Below are positions 37,647-45,748 of a DNA stretch of 64,000 nt, piece after piece. Under the pieces are notes generated by a model. That model ran no database searches. It had not been told where the DNA came from and saw only the letters and a list, made by a program, of their open reading frames with translations. A program made the position numbers and the translations under genes. The stretch spans positions 186,001-250,000 of the forward strand of contig NZ_SNUE01000002.1 in the NCBI RefSeq assembly GCF_012027425.1, given 5' to 3'. Position 1 is the stretch's first letter; every line of letters starts with the position of its first letter. This DNA is from Thermococcus sp. MV5 (GTDB lineage: Archaea > Methanobacteriota_B > Thermococci > Thermococcales > Thermococcaceae).

Positions 37647-38030
37647 ATGATGGGAGTACCTATGAGAGCGCCCTTTATTCCAGGATTTTTCGCTGCAATG
37701 GGATTCATGGCAGTGATAGTGGTATTGATCGCTCTTGTGATTGCAGGGGTCTTCTTGATGCTTGGAGCCAAATTTGCTGGAATAAAGGATGTGACACTTG
37801 GAAAATCCATGATAGCGGTGGTTGGCGGAGGAATTTTGGCCCTGCTTATGGGGTGGATACCTATCATAGGGTGGATACTAGGGATACTAATGTATATTTG
37901 GGTCATAAAAACAGTGTTTAACACAGATTGGGGAAAAGCAACAATAGCATGGCTCATGACAATAGTAGTAGAAATAATAGTGATGTTTGCTTTTATGATA
38001 CTCTTAGGCATTAGCGTTGCAGTTTTTTGA
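37647..38030 (+). CDS. three-to-four-TM membrane protein
   Basis: 127 residues; GAGGTGAT precedes the start. Hydrophobic helices at about residues 14-40, 55-80 and 98-124, glycine- and valine-rich. No family recognised and no charged catalytic residues in the helices. Divergent from DUF63 and convergent with the DUF5305 gene. Small membrane proteins of this sort are common in the order. Confidence 0.6.
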   Translation: MMGVPMRAPFIPGFFAAMGFMAVIVVLIALVIAGVFLMLGAKFAGIKDVTLGKSMIAVVGGGILALLMGWIPIIGWILGILMYIWVIKTVFNTDWGKATIAWLMTIVVEIIVMFAFMILLGISVAVF

Positions 38031-38064
38031 TTTTTAATTTTTAAGTAAAATAAGAAAAGAGAAG

Positions 38065-39096
38065 TCAGGTACTCTTCTTATGTCTGTATTCGTATGCTAT
38101 GCCATCATCGATTATGACATAAATGTCCTCTCCACCTTCTGTGTAATGGAGAATTGGTTTGTCTAAAAGATCAAAAGTTTTCTTCAGATCATCTTTTGTA
38201 GCTAAGATAACTTTCTTTTCCACATCAATAGGTGCTCCTTCAGTGATATATGGCGTTAAATCTTTGAACTCATTCTTTGGTCTTTGGCTCTTGATAGTGT
38301 AGACTCCTCCTATCAATGGAGTCAAGAACAAAAGAGCCAATAATGGCATGACCTTCTTCGCAGTATCAGCATACATTGTTACGCCATATTTACTAACTCT
38401 TGTTCTTTGGGTCTGTCTCTCTATTATTGACCTCTCAACTACCTCCTTTTCACTTGTGAAATAGTACAATCCACTTCCACTATCTCTAATTAGTGATGAG
38501 GTGTGTTCAAAATTCTCATTAATTTCTCTTCCATAGACCATGCCACTTGTTTTGACATTTGCTGTAAATATTATTTTTCTGTTCAGTCTCTTTAATCCAA
38601 GCTGATTACTTATTTCTTCACTTCTTTCATTCAACTGTGTCAAGTTTAGAACATATTGAACTGTGAACTTGCCTTTCTCTAGATTTCCAGATTCTTCGAA
38701 TAGCTTCTCTTCCCATAGTATTACCTCTTCGCTCCCTCTATTGACAAAATACCGTACTATCCATTTCACATTATATTTGCCCTCTATTGAAGTCATGGGA
38801 GTAAAACGATAACTGTACGTTAAGACAAAATTTCCAACCAGAGGGATCGGGTATTCTGTTCTCCTGAGCCTCTCACCATAAAGAGTGTTATTTCTTAAAA
38901 GGGCGACATGAATTAACTCGCCCTCTTGTGTGTATTTTCCAAGAACACTTTGAGTAGTTACCGTTGACCTAACCCCCAAAAGTTTCACTGAGTAAAATGC
39001 AAAAAATAGGAAGAGCACTAGTGATACAGCTAGAACTTCCCTCCTAGTTACCAGTTTTTTCAAGTTTTCTACATCAATCATACTTTTAATATCCAT
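38065..39096 (-). CDS. DUF5305 family membrane-anchored surface protein
   Basis: 343 residues; GGAGG seven nt upstream. N-terminal TM helix (about 20-42), a long extracellular beta-rich domain with YSYRFTPMTSIEGKYNVK, a second TM helix near residues 245-265 and a cytoplasmic tail of about 75 residues. This layout and the strands match DUF5305 as I remember it, a Thermococcales/haloarchaeal family next to SipW-like signal peptidases. Last gene of the putative surface-fibre cluster, so it may anchor or assemble the fibre in the membrane. Confidence 0.75.
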   Translation of the reverse strand: MDIKSMIDVENLKKLVTRREVLAVSLVLFLFFAFYSVKLLGVRSTVTTQSVLGKYTQEGELIHVALLRNNTLYGERLRRTEYPIPLVGNFVLTYSYRFTPMTSIEGKYNVKWIVRYFVNRGSEEVILWEEKLFEESGNLEKGKFTVQYVLNLTQLNERSEEISNQLGLKRLNRKIIFTANVKTSGMVYGREINENFEHTSSLIRDSGSGLYYFTSEKEVVERSIIERQTQRTRVSKYGVTMYADTAKKVMPLLALLFLTPLIGGVYTIKSQRPKNEFKDLTPYITEGAPIDVEKKVILATKDDLKKTFDLLDKPILHYTEGGEDIYVIIDDGIAYEYRHKKST

Positions 39097-39115
39097 CTAA
39101 ATTTCCTCCACTACT

Positions 39116-40072
39116 TCAACAACATTTTTTGCTGGATCCTCCACAATCATCCTTACAATTCCCGTCGTCTTCACAATCTACCTCAGCTATAACCGTCAGA
39201 CTGTTGCTTGTAATATCGTATTCCACAATCTGTGCACCATCATTTAGGTTATACGTACCACACGAGGTAAATCTATAGAACTTTCCAGATGGGCTCATCC
39301 GTGTTGCTATAGTAACATTCAAATGAGCACTTTCACCAGCCTCCAAAAAGACCTCCCACTCAAGCTTAGTTGCAGAATAAGGTCCCCCAGCTAAATAATA
39401 GGTGGCATTCCCACTACTAGCAGATACATTAAGGACATCGAATTCAGCAGGTATTGTATCTTTAATCGTCAAATTCTGGGGGGTTCCTGAGTTGTTAACA
39501 ATTATCTGGAATACCCACTCTTGATACGTCTTTAGCGGAATTCCTGTAGTGTTTCCGCTCAAGAGAATCTTCTCAATAGTCGGACCACTTAGGATTATTA
39601 CTCTTATTGCACAGGTTTCTACTACTGCATCTCCACCATCCCATCGGGCATAGAATGTAATTGGCACTATGTATGTACCTGGATCAGCCGTACCTACTGT
39701 TATGTTTCCCAAGAACGTGTAGTATTGTTGAGAGTCTATAGGCACTTCTACCATGTCCTCACTCTCTATCCACATATCTACTCCACTAGGAAGTCCTGAA
39801 TAATCTGGATCAAGCCAGATCCACACCCTTTCAAGTTCATTTAGATAGTTGCCAATTGTTAGTGCGTCAAAGTCAATCTGACTGTTTTGATCAACAACGA
39901 CAGTCGCTGCATATCCATCATAACACATGAAGCTTAAGTATTCCTTATCATGGGGAACCACAGCAACTTTTACTTCCCTCTCTGCATTAAAGTAGACAAA
40001 AGTCCCGCTTGAACCAATGACTATCAATGAAGATAGTAGCAACATAAGTATGACTGGAATAATTTTTCTCAT
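39116..40072 (-). CDS. secreted TasA-like (DUF1102) protein with DUF11-type domain and Cys-rich tail
   Basis: 318 residues. Signal peptide (1-20) ending at SSGTFVYFNAEREVKV, the same junction pattern as the other DUF1102 proteins here (small residues, then F-x-x-F/Y). Two beta-sandwich domains follow; the second (IPAEFDVLNVSASSGN) resembles DUF11-type surface repeats. The C-terminus (DCEDDGNCKDDCGGSSKKCC) has seven cysteines, which could cross-link or bind metal. It overlaps the start of the signal peptidase's stop region by 4 nt. Probable cell-surface component processed by the adjacent SipW-like peptidase. Confidence 0.7.
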   Translation of the reverse strand: MRKIIPVILMLLLSSLIVIGSSGTFVYFNAEREVKVAVVPHDKEYLSFMCYDGYAATVVVDQNSQIDFDALTIGNYLNELERVWIWLDPDYSGLPSGVDMWIESEDMVEVPIDSQQYYTFLGNITVGTADPGTYIVPITFYARWDGGDAVVETCAIRVIILSGPTIEKILLSGNTTGIPLKTYQEWVFQIIVNNSGTPQNLTIKDTIPAEFDVLNVSASSGNATYYLAGGPYSATKLEWEVFLEAGESAHLNVTIATRMSPSGKFYRFTSCGTYNLNDGAQIVEYDITSNSLTVIAEVDCEDDGNCKDDCGGSSKKCC

Positions 40073-41139
40073 CTTCCAAACACCTCCATTTTGATTTGCC
40101 TTAATAACATCGACCTTCTATTCCTGATTTTGAGAATATCTTCATTTCCAATTCCTGATATGAAGTAAAGAACACCTAAGAACACTGAAGTCTCAAAGAG
40201 TATTGCAAAAATCGGAGCAAAGGAGTTTATCTTATAAAGCCAGTCGATTAGCGATTTTGGAAGTACTGGAATGTAGGCATTTACTTTTACTTTGTCTGCA
40301 AACAACGACGTTTCCTTTGGTGCATTTATTGTTACTTTAACACTTTTCTCTTCCTGAGATCCCAGTTCAAGGCGGGTCTCTGATATTTCTGCTATTCTAG
40401 AGCTTTCTGGTTCGAGATAGTAAATCATAGGATAAAAGTTCCCATTTTTGATTATTATCTCCCTTTCAAATGTAGAACCTGGCAAGTACCATCCTTCCCT
40501 TTGCCCCCCCGCGGAAGTTACAGCATATTCTATCGAAAAAACCTGCCACGAAACAAAAATTGAGACCGAAAGCATCACCAGAAGCAGTGCAGAAGCAAGA
40601 ATGTAGAGGGTTTTAAATTTAACCTTAATAAACTTCTTTTTCTTTTTTCTATGTGTTTTCTCTTCTCCCGTGAATGCGAGTGCTCCAATAACTATTAAAA
40701 GTCCCGCCAATATTATTTTAGTTTGTGCTGAAACCCCTTTCTGCAAATAAGCCCCAATCCGGGGGATTCTAAGTGGAGAACCTCCAACCATAATAACTTT
40801 TCCAGCGACATTTCCCCGTGAAACTGGAGGTGCCCTCCCTTCCTGCTGATCTGTGGCAACATTATTGTCACCTTTTGTTATATACCCTCTCTCAACAATT
40901 CCCACAACTCTATGGACGGTCCACCTTCCTCTCAGATTAAATACTATTACATCTCCAACATCAGCACTTTTTGAAAATGGATTAATAAAGAACAAATCTC
41001 CCTTATTTAAGGTAGGAGTCATACTATCTGAATAAATATAAGACATGAAAATGGGCCTATCAAGAAGAGCACCTAAGATAGACCCCAAGACAATCACGGA
41101 AATCGTGAGAATCAGAAGATACTCAATGAGTTTCTTCAT
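40069..41139 (-). CDS. SipW/ER-type signal peptidase I with C-terminal extension
   Basis: 356 residues. TM helix at residues 6-28, then the S26 catalytic Ser in YIYSDSMTPTLNKGD and a His in place of bacterial Lys in WTVHRVVG, the archaeal/ER/SipW type, followed by YITKGDNNVATD. After a second TM (about 145-160) comes an unusual C-terminal part: a TM near 180-200, a beta-rich extracellular domain, and a last TM near 310-330. In Bacillus SipW matures TasA; here three TasA-like genes lie in the same operon. The extra domain may hold substrate. Confidence 0.85.
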   Translation of the reverse strand: MKKLIEYLLILTISVIVLGSILGALLDRPIFMSYIYSDSMTPTLNKGDLFFINPFSKSADVGDVIVFNLRGRWTVHRVVGIVERGYITKGDNNVATDQQEGRAPPVSRGNVAGKVIMVGGSPLRIPRIGAYLQKGVSAQTKIILAGLLIVIGALAFTGEEKTHRKKKKKFIKVKFKTLYILASALLLVMLSVSIFVSWQVFSIEYAVTSAGGQREGWYLPGSTFEREIIIKNGNFYPMIYYLEPESSRIAEISETRLELGSQEEKSVKVTINAPKETSLFADKVKVNAYIPVLPKSLIDWLYKINSFAPIFAILFETSVFLGVLYFISGIGNEDILKIRNRRSMLLRQIKMEVFGR

Positions 41140-41642
41140 TCACAAGGACCTCCAAAGGCCTGTATTGTAATATTCTGATTGTAATCCCCCAAGGGCAACC
41201 CATTGGCATTAAAACGCATGCCCACCTGAACACTTTGGTTCGCAAGAACCGTGAACTCTATGCTTTGACTCCAGGTCCCAGTATAGGGACTCACAAATAA
41301 GCCAACAACTGAAGTTGGTGAGCTTATAGTAATACATATTTCACTAAACCCTGTCTCACTCTCATTGTTATATATCTCAAAGACACTATCAAAAACATAA
41401 ACACTATCTGGTGAAAGACCTTCTCCGAAGCCAGGATAAAGAGGACTCTGATTGCTGATATCGATTTTCAAATACCCTTCACTCAGATAAGCATACGGTG
41501 GGAGGGGAGTCTCGATTGAAGGTGAACCGTTGTTATCAACAGCAAGAACAACAGGAATTGGCTTCACTACAAAAACTCCCCAAACAAAAAACATTATGAT
41601 TAATATAACTGGTAGAACAGTAAACTTGACTATCTTTCTCAC
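41136..41642 (-). CDS. secreted DUF1102-like protein, small
   Basis: 168 residues starting at GTG 41642 (GGGGGAGA upstream), with its own TATA-like AAATTTATTAG and a 14-bp inverted repeat (41674-41687) between it and the gene before. Signal-anchor helix at residues 8-28, then a short beta domain: PYAYLSEGYLKIDIS, SPDSVYVFDSVFEIYN, which lines up with PYAYIN..G and SPDSIYVFEEVFEVSN in the next gene up. It lacks the F-x-x-F/Y junction. It is therefore a divergent paralogue of the fibre-type proteins. Overlaps the signal peptidase gene by 4 nt. Confidence 0.65.
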   Translation of the reverse strand: MRKIVKFTVLPVILIIMFFVWGVFVVKPIPVVLAVDNNGSPSIETPLPPYAYLSEGYLKIDISNQSPLYPGFGEGLSPDSVYVFDSVFEIYNNESETGFSEICITISSPTSVVGLFVSPYTGTWSQSIEFTVLANQSVQVGMRFNANGLPLGDYNQNITIQAFGGPCE

Positions 41643-41673
41643 TTTTCTCTCCCCCTAATAAATTTAAATGTAA

Positions 41674-41687
41674 GGAGCAAATGCTCC
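41674..41687. repeat. 14-bp inverted repeat GGAGCA-AA-TGCTCC
   Basis: Perfect 6-bp arms between two surface-protein genes. It lies after the stop of the 41719 gene and before the promoter-like AAATTTATTAG of the next, so it could end or dampen transcription inside the cluster. Confidence 0.4.
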
Positions 41688-41718
41688 AAGATAGAAAGAT
41701 TAATAATTCACCTCAACT

Positions 41719-42294
41719 TTACTTTGGGCATTGGCCATTGTCCGCAGTTATGGTAATGTCTCCGTCAATACTGTCTCCATCCACTAAACCACTACTGTCA
41801 AGTACTATTCCCACTTTAACAGCTTCTCCATGGGGCACAGTAAAAGTTAGTTTATCTTTCTCTGCACCTTCAACATAATCTCCTGTAAAGAATAATATTC
41901 CTCCCTCGCCTGAGTAACTGAGCTTTACACAGATGTCAACCCCTTCCCAAAGGTGGTTGCTAACTTCAAAGACCTCTTCGAAGACATAAATGCTGTCTGG
42001 ACTTATACCCATTCCATACTCCATGGTCGCCCAAGTCTCATTATAGTTTGGATTTGCAATGTGTCCTGGCCAGTTTATATTGGTCTTTGATAGCTGTAGG
42101 ACCATTTCACCATTACTGTTAATATAAGCATAGGGTTGCAGAGGTTTCAAATCTATGAGCTCATTGTCATCTGGAACTACATTGACCGTAACGTTTCTAG
42201 TTGCCTCAAAATATGCAAAGTTTGCACTGCTAGCACTAACTGCTATGACAATCCCTGCAATTAACATGAAAATTCCTAGTATCTTCTTCATCAT
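41719..42294 (-). CDS. secreted TasA/camelysin-like (DUF1102) fibre-type protein 2
   Basis: 191 residues; GGAGGTG precedes the double ATG at 42294/42291. Signal peptide 1-22, cleavage expected in SASSANFAYFEATRNVTV; then VVPDDNELIDLKPLQPYAYIN, a beta-sandwich and VFEVSNHLWEGVDICVKLSY. The junction (small residues, F, then Y-F and a beta strand, then D-N-E-L-I-D-L) is the TasA/camelysin pattern. Paralogous to the gene just upstream, which it overlaps by 4 nt. Expected at the cell surface. Confidence 0.75.
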   Translation of the reverse strand: MMKKILGIFMLIAGIVIAVSASSANFAYFEATRNVTVNVVPDDNELIDLKPLQPYAYINSNGEMVLQLSKTNINWPGHIANPNYNETWATMEYGMGISPDSIYVFEEVFEVSNHLWEGVDICVKLSYSGEGGILFFTGDYVEGAEKDKLTFTVPHGEAVKVGIVLDSSGLVDGDSIDGDITITADNGQCPK

Positions 42295-42911
42295 CCCCCA
42301 CCTCCTTGGTTAGGACAATCAAAATCTTCTTCAGGCCATGCATAGATTGTTATTGTAGAATTATGTTCCCCTAGCTCTCCTCCTTCGAATTCCATTGAAA
42401 TTCCAAGTTCAGTTCCATGCTCTAATACAAAGCATATGTCTGTTATTGCTTCGTCTGATTCAGTTGGAGTCTCTCCAGTATAGGTACCATATATCACTCC
42501 CTCTGGATGGAAGAATGCTACTTTGGCACTACTTGATACTATCCTAACTGTAATGTTTTTGTTTTCCCAAAGATGATTACTTACGTAGAAAACATGGTCA
42601 AAGTTATAGTTTGAACTAACGCTAATACCAATTCCCATCTCATCTGTCCAGTTGGGATCGTAATACTCCGAATCTGGATTTCCTGGCCAGTTTGGATTGT
42701 CCTTTGATATATCTATCACTAATTTACCATCGTCATTTATGTATGCGTATGGTTGGCCGGGTCTTAAGTCAATGAGTTCATTGTCATCTGCTACCACGCT
42801 AATGTGAGTACTTCTTGAAACTTCGAAGTCCCTGAACGTTGCACTAGTGCCAAGGGCCATTGCAAAGGCCACTAAAAGGCCCAACATTCCAAGTGCTAAA
42901 ACTTTTTTCAA
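42291..42911 (-). CDS. secreted TasA/camelysin-like (DUF1102) fibre-type protein 1
   Basis: 206 residues from TTG 42911, which has GGAGGCGA upstream; the longer ATG frame reaches into the leader hairpin. Signal peptide 1-23 ends near TSATFRDFEVSRSTHI, followed by VVADDNELIDLRPGQPYAYIN and HVFYVSNHLWENKNITVRI, shared with protein 2. First gene of the cluster; the transcript appears to begin only about 50 nt upstream with a strong hairpin. In the TasA and archaeal AbpA families, the freed N-terminal strand completes the neighbour's fold to make the fibre; this is a prediction here. Confidence 0.75.
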   Translation of the reverse strand: MKKVLALGMLGLLVAFAMALGTSATFRDFEVSRSTHISVVADDNELIDLRPGQPYAYINDDGKLVIDISKDNPNWPGNPDSEYYDPNWTDEMGIGISVSSNYNFDHVFYVSNHLWENKNITVRIVSSSAKVAFFHPEGVIYGTYTGETPTESDEAITDICFVLEHGTELGISMEFEGGELGEHNSTITIYAWPEEDFDCPNQGGGG

Positions 42912-42937
42912 ATCTTTCGCCTCCAATTTTTCGAAGG

Positions 42938-42962
42938 GTGCCTCACCCCAACGGTGAAGCAC
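42938..42962 (-). promoter_or_regulatory. 5'-terminal hairpin of the fibre-cluster mRNA
   Basis: GTGCCTCACC (42938-42947) and GGTGAAGCAC (42953-42962) pair over 10 bp in the minus-strand RNA (one G-U) around a GTTGG loop. The TATA box at 42986-42995 puts transcription start at about 42963, so the hairpin opens the mRNA. Confidence 0.55.
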
Positions 42963-42985
42963 TCATAGTTTTCTTGCTCCCTCTT

Positions 42986-42995
42986 GTATATAGTT
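42986..42995 (-). promoter_or_regulatory. TATA box of the fibre cluster
   Basis: GTATATAGTT (+ strand), read AACTATATAC on the minus strand, about 25 nt before the hairpin and 75 nt before TTG 42911. Confidence 0.55.
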
Positions 42996-43035
42996 AATTT
43001 CGACTTACCTCGAATTATTTGTGGGTAATCTCTCA

Positions 43036-43539
43036 TTACTCTTCACGACTTCCCGAGCTAAGCACTCTATAAGTCTTAAAGTGCTGGATTATCGAAAGAC
43101 ATAGGTAAATACCAGATACTATAACAAGAGGAAGATTATTGAGCCATAAGCCGGTGATGGCAAATATTATAGAAACCCCCGCATAAAAGACACTCCAACT
43201 TATGTCATGCTTCCCTACCACTTCCATGTATACATCAACATTTTCAGGGATCTCTAATAATGTGACAATGTGATGATCAAACTTTATTATCCCCGCTCTC
43301 TCCATTTTGGGAATATGTGTTTGGATCAGACTAACATAAACACTTTTCCTATGCTTTCTGTCTGTCCGACCCTCTTCCTCAGCTATAAAATCCACTATAT
43401 CTCTCAAATCAGCTTTTCCATCACATTCTTGGAGATATCTAATCAGGAGCATCCTTCTATCATTCCCCAATATCATTGAGGAAGGGCTCATAGTATTTGT
43501 CTCACTTCTCATCTGAACCCCTCCTGATATCTCACTCAT
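43036..43539 (-). CDS. membrane-anchored winged-helix regulator (DUF7344-like)
   Basis: 167 residues from ATG 43539, which overlaps the previous stop (TAATG); ATG 43512 behind AGGAGGGG is a strong alternative. A winged-helix domain (residues 25-95: DRRMLLIRYLQECDG, SVYVSLIQTHIPKMERAGI) resembles the DUF7344 domain of haloarchaea, then two TM helices (about 113-150). Such proteins may link membrane state to transcription. It lies just upstream of the fibre cluster on the same strand and may control it. Confidence 0.7.
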   Translation of the reverse strand: MSEISGGVQMRSETNTMSPSSMILGNDRRMLLIRYLQECDGKADLRDIVDFIAEEEGRTDRKHRKSVYVSLIQTHIPKMERAGIIKFDHHIVTLLEIPENVDVYMEVVGKHDISWSVFYAGVSIIFAITGLWLNNLPLVIVSGIYLCLSIIQHFKTYRVLSSGSREE

Positions 43540-43760
43540 TACATCACCAACCGGTAATGTCTTCTATGGTTCCCATTTCTATAAAAGAACTCCACAATTC
43601 CTGCCCTTGACATCTTTTCGAGCGTTTTTTCAACTTTTTGGCGAGTACACTCAATACCACTTTCGTTTAAAAAGCGAGTAATGAAAGCAACTGTTAACTC
43701 CCCTTTTTCCTTAAGAATCTTCAAAATTTCTTTTTCAACAGAAATTTCTGACTTTTCCAT
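43539..43760 (-). CDS. small winged-helix DNA-binding protein
   Basis: 73 residues; GGGAGATGAT precedes the start. Entire chain is one winged helix: EILKILKEKGELTVAFITRFL, then TRQKVEKTLEKMSRAGIVEFF with a basic wing NGNHRRHYR. Coupled by a TAATG junction to the membrane-anchored regulator. TATA-like ATTCTTAAAATC about 40 nt upstream. Confidence 0.7.
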   Translation of the reverse strand: MEKSEISVEKEILKILKEKGELTVAFITRFLNESGIECTRQKVEKTLEKMSRAGIVEFFYRNGNHRRHYRLVM

Positions 43761-44181
43761 ATAATCATCTCCCTGATACCAATAGACTAGATAACCATTG
43801 ATTTTAAGAATAGTTATTACCCTTCAAATTACAACTACTCTTTGGAAGTTATTGACACTCATGTTATTTAAACCTTTAGGAAAAGTTCGATTTTCACTTT
43901 TTAAGATATATTTTAGTTCAAAACAACTATCACCGATATATTATTCTTTGAATATGTTAAAAAAGCTTTTGAAGAGTTTTAACACCTGAGCTCCTTTTTA
44001 GGATATTGCACAGTTTTTTAGAATTTTCACAATCAACTATAAATATTCCATTAAAACGTCATTTAACATGGAAAGTAAGTCCATAATTTCTCGAACCATC
44101 AAGTTACTAAGGGACAACGGAATATGAACATTGGAGAATATCCAAAGTTTGAATTCCACAAATAATAAAAGAATAAAAACA
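43761..44181. other. 421-bp gene-poor gap
   Basis: Very AT-rich. It holds the promoter of the small winged-helix gene at its left end and a 19-codon + strand frame at 44068-44127 (MESKSIISRTIKLLRDNGI) behind a TATA-like CTATAAATATT. That peptide looks like a piece of a larger helical protein. No RNA gene or repeat was recognised. Confidence 0.4.
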
Positions 44182-44940
44182 CTAGAACAGCTTAATATAT
44201 CCAACCCTGAGATAATACCTCGCATAAATGGCAACAAAAAATAGTGAAATAAGTAGTCCGAGAGATATGTAATCTTTGATTTCCATTTTAATACTATGAA
44301 GAAAGGTCCTTCTTTTACTGGCACCAAAAGCTCTACTTTCTAAAGCAATGCTGAGCTCATGAGCAGTCTTTATTGATGCCACTATTAAGGGAATCAAAAC
44401 AGGAACAGTATTTTTAGCTCTTTGAAGAAAGTTTCCTTTTTCTAATTCCAAAGCTCTTGACTTTTGAGCATCCATTATTGTCTGTGTAAGCATGTAAAGA
44501 GTCGGGATGTAACGAAGGGCTATTGTGAGTGTAAGTCCAATCTCATAGGGCATTCCCATCTTGATAAACCCAAGTACAAGGTCCCTTTGCGAAGTTGTCA
44601 TTATAAGGCCCAACGTAAGGAGGGCCACTGAGAGCAATCTAATTCCATAACCTACTCCTATTAAAAGACCAAAATACCAAGGCTTTAGAATAAATGGCCA
44701 TATCACCATGGCAATTAATACTATGGGTATAAGAGGTTTCAATGCTCTAAAGATCTCCCTGTACTGTATCTTGCCCAAAAGATTGAGAATTAAAATGAGT
44801 CCTAAAAATATCGCCAAAAGGAGGTATGGAGAATTGAATAATATAAGGGCCACTACACCAAGAAAAGATCCAATTATTTTAACTCTAGGATCCATACTAT
44901 GGAGGAATGAGTCTCGTTCTAAATAAAGAGTATACATCAT
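44182..44940 (-). CDS. ecfT: ECF transporter T component (EcfT/BioN type)
   Basis: 252 residues with five or six TM helices. The cytoplasmic coupling helices show the family signature: ALESRAFGASKRRTF (A-R-G-like motif) near residue 200 and MDAQKSRALELEKGN near 160, which dock onto the ATPases. It overlaps the ATPase gene by 4 nt. With ecfA and the biotin S component BioY 1.6 kb away, it should form a biotin importer. Confidence 0.88.
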   Translation of the reverse strand: MMYTLYLERDSFLHSMDPRVKIIGSFLGVVALILFNSPYLLLAIFLGLILILNLLGKIQYREIFRALKPLIPIVLIAMVIWPFILKPWYFGLLIGVGYGIRLLSVALLTLGLIMTTSQRDLVLGFIKMGMPYEIGLTLTIALRYIPTLYMLTQTIMDAQKSRALELEKGNFLQRAKNTVPVLIPLIVASIKTAHELSIALESRAFGASKRRTFLHSIKMEIKDYISLGLLISLFFVAIYARYYLRVGYIKLF

Positions 44941-45725
44941 GCTCTCATCTCCAAGGACTTCACAAAATCCTCAATATTCCTTACAAATCCAATGCCCACT
45001 CTTTGGCTAATATCTAGTAATCTAGGTCTATCTAAATCATATTTTCTCAGCTCAAGCTCAAAAAATTCTCTAACATCCCCATCAAAGATTTTTTCTCCTC
45101 CATATAAAAGAACTACTCTATCAGCGAGCTCGAGAACAAGTTCCATTTCATGTGTTATTAAAAGAATTCCATGTCCCTCAGAGTAGAGATTTCTAATTAT
45201 CCTCTTTATACTTTCGGCATTTTCTTCATCAAGACCTGTAGTAGGCTCATCAAAAATAAGATATTTTGGCCGCATAGCCAAGACACATGCAATAGCCAGT
45301 CTTTGCTTTTCTCCTCCACTGAGTGCATATGGAGATCTGTCTTCATACCCTTCAAGGTTAACCTCTTTCAGGGCCCATTTAGTCCTTCTCTCAACTTCCT
45401 CCTCCGATAGTCCAAGATTTTTTGGACCAAATGCTACCTCTTTGAGCACGCTCTCCTCAAAAAACATGTGCTCGGGATTTTGAAAGACATATCCCACTGT
45501 TTTAGCAAGTTCTGCCACACTATGTTTTCTTGTATCCCTTCCATCAACTATGACTTTCCCTTTTGTTGGCTTTAAAAGACCGTTTAGATGCTTCGCCAAA
45601 GTGGTCTTCCCTGAGCCGTTAGGCCCTACTAGTGCAACTATTTCATTTCCAATAGTTAGGTCTACTCCTTTAACCGCTACTTTCTTCCCATTGTAGATAT
45701 GCCAGAGATCCCTTACTTCTATCAT
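44937..45725 (-). CDS. ecfA: ECF transporter ATPase (EcfA/BioM type)
   Basis: 262 residues. ABC ATPase: Walker A VGPNGSGKTTLAKH, Q-loop VGYVFQNPEHMFFEES (typical of ECF ATPases), signature ALSGGEKQRLAIA, Walker B YLIFDEPTTGLD and H-loop LLITHEME. Only one ATPase gene is present, so it would work as a homodimer, as in BioMNY. Lies between birA and ecfT. Confidence 0.92.
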   Translation of the reverse strand: MIEVRDLWHIYNGKKVAVKGVDLTIGNEIVALVGPNGSGKTTLAKHLNGLLKPTKGKVIVDGRDTRKHSVAELAKTVGYVFQNPEHMFFEESVLKEVAFGPKNLGLSEEEVERRTKWALKEVNLEGYEDRSPYALSGGEKQRLAIACVLAMRPKYLIFDEPTTGLDEENAESIKRIIRNLYSEGHGILLITHEMELVLELADRVVLLYGGEKIFDGDVREFFELELRKYDLDRPRLLDISQRVGIGFVRNIEDFVKSLEMRA

Positions 45726-45748
45726 CGTTCAAACTTTAGCCCAATACT

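Noticed and set aside
37583-38011. 142-codon minus frame antisense to the 37647 membrane protein gene
   Set aside because: A shadow of the hydrophobic + strand gene, which has GAGGTGAT before its start.
44037-44327. 96-codon minus frame overlapping ecfT
   Set aside because: It covers the 3' part of ecfT in another frame, has no ribosome site and looks like a shadow.
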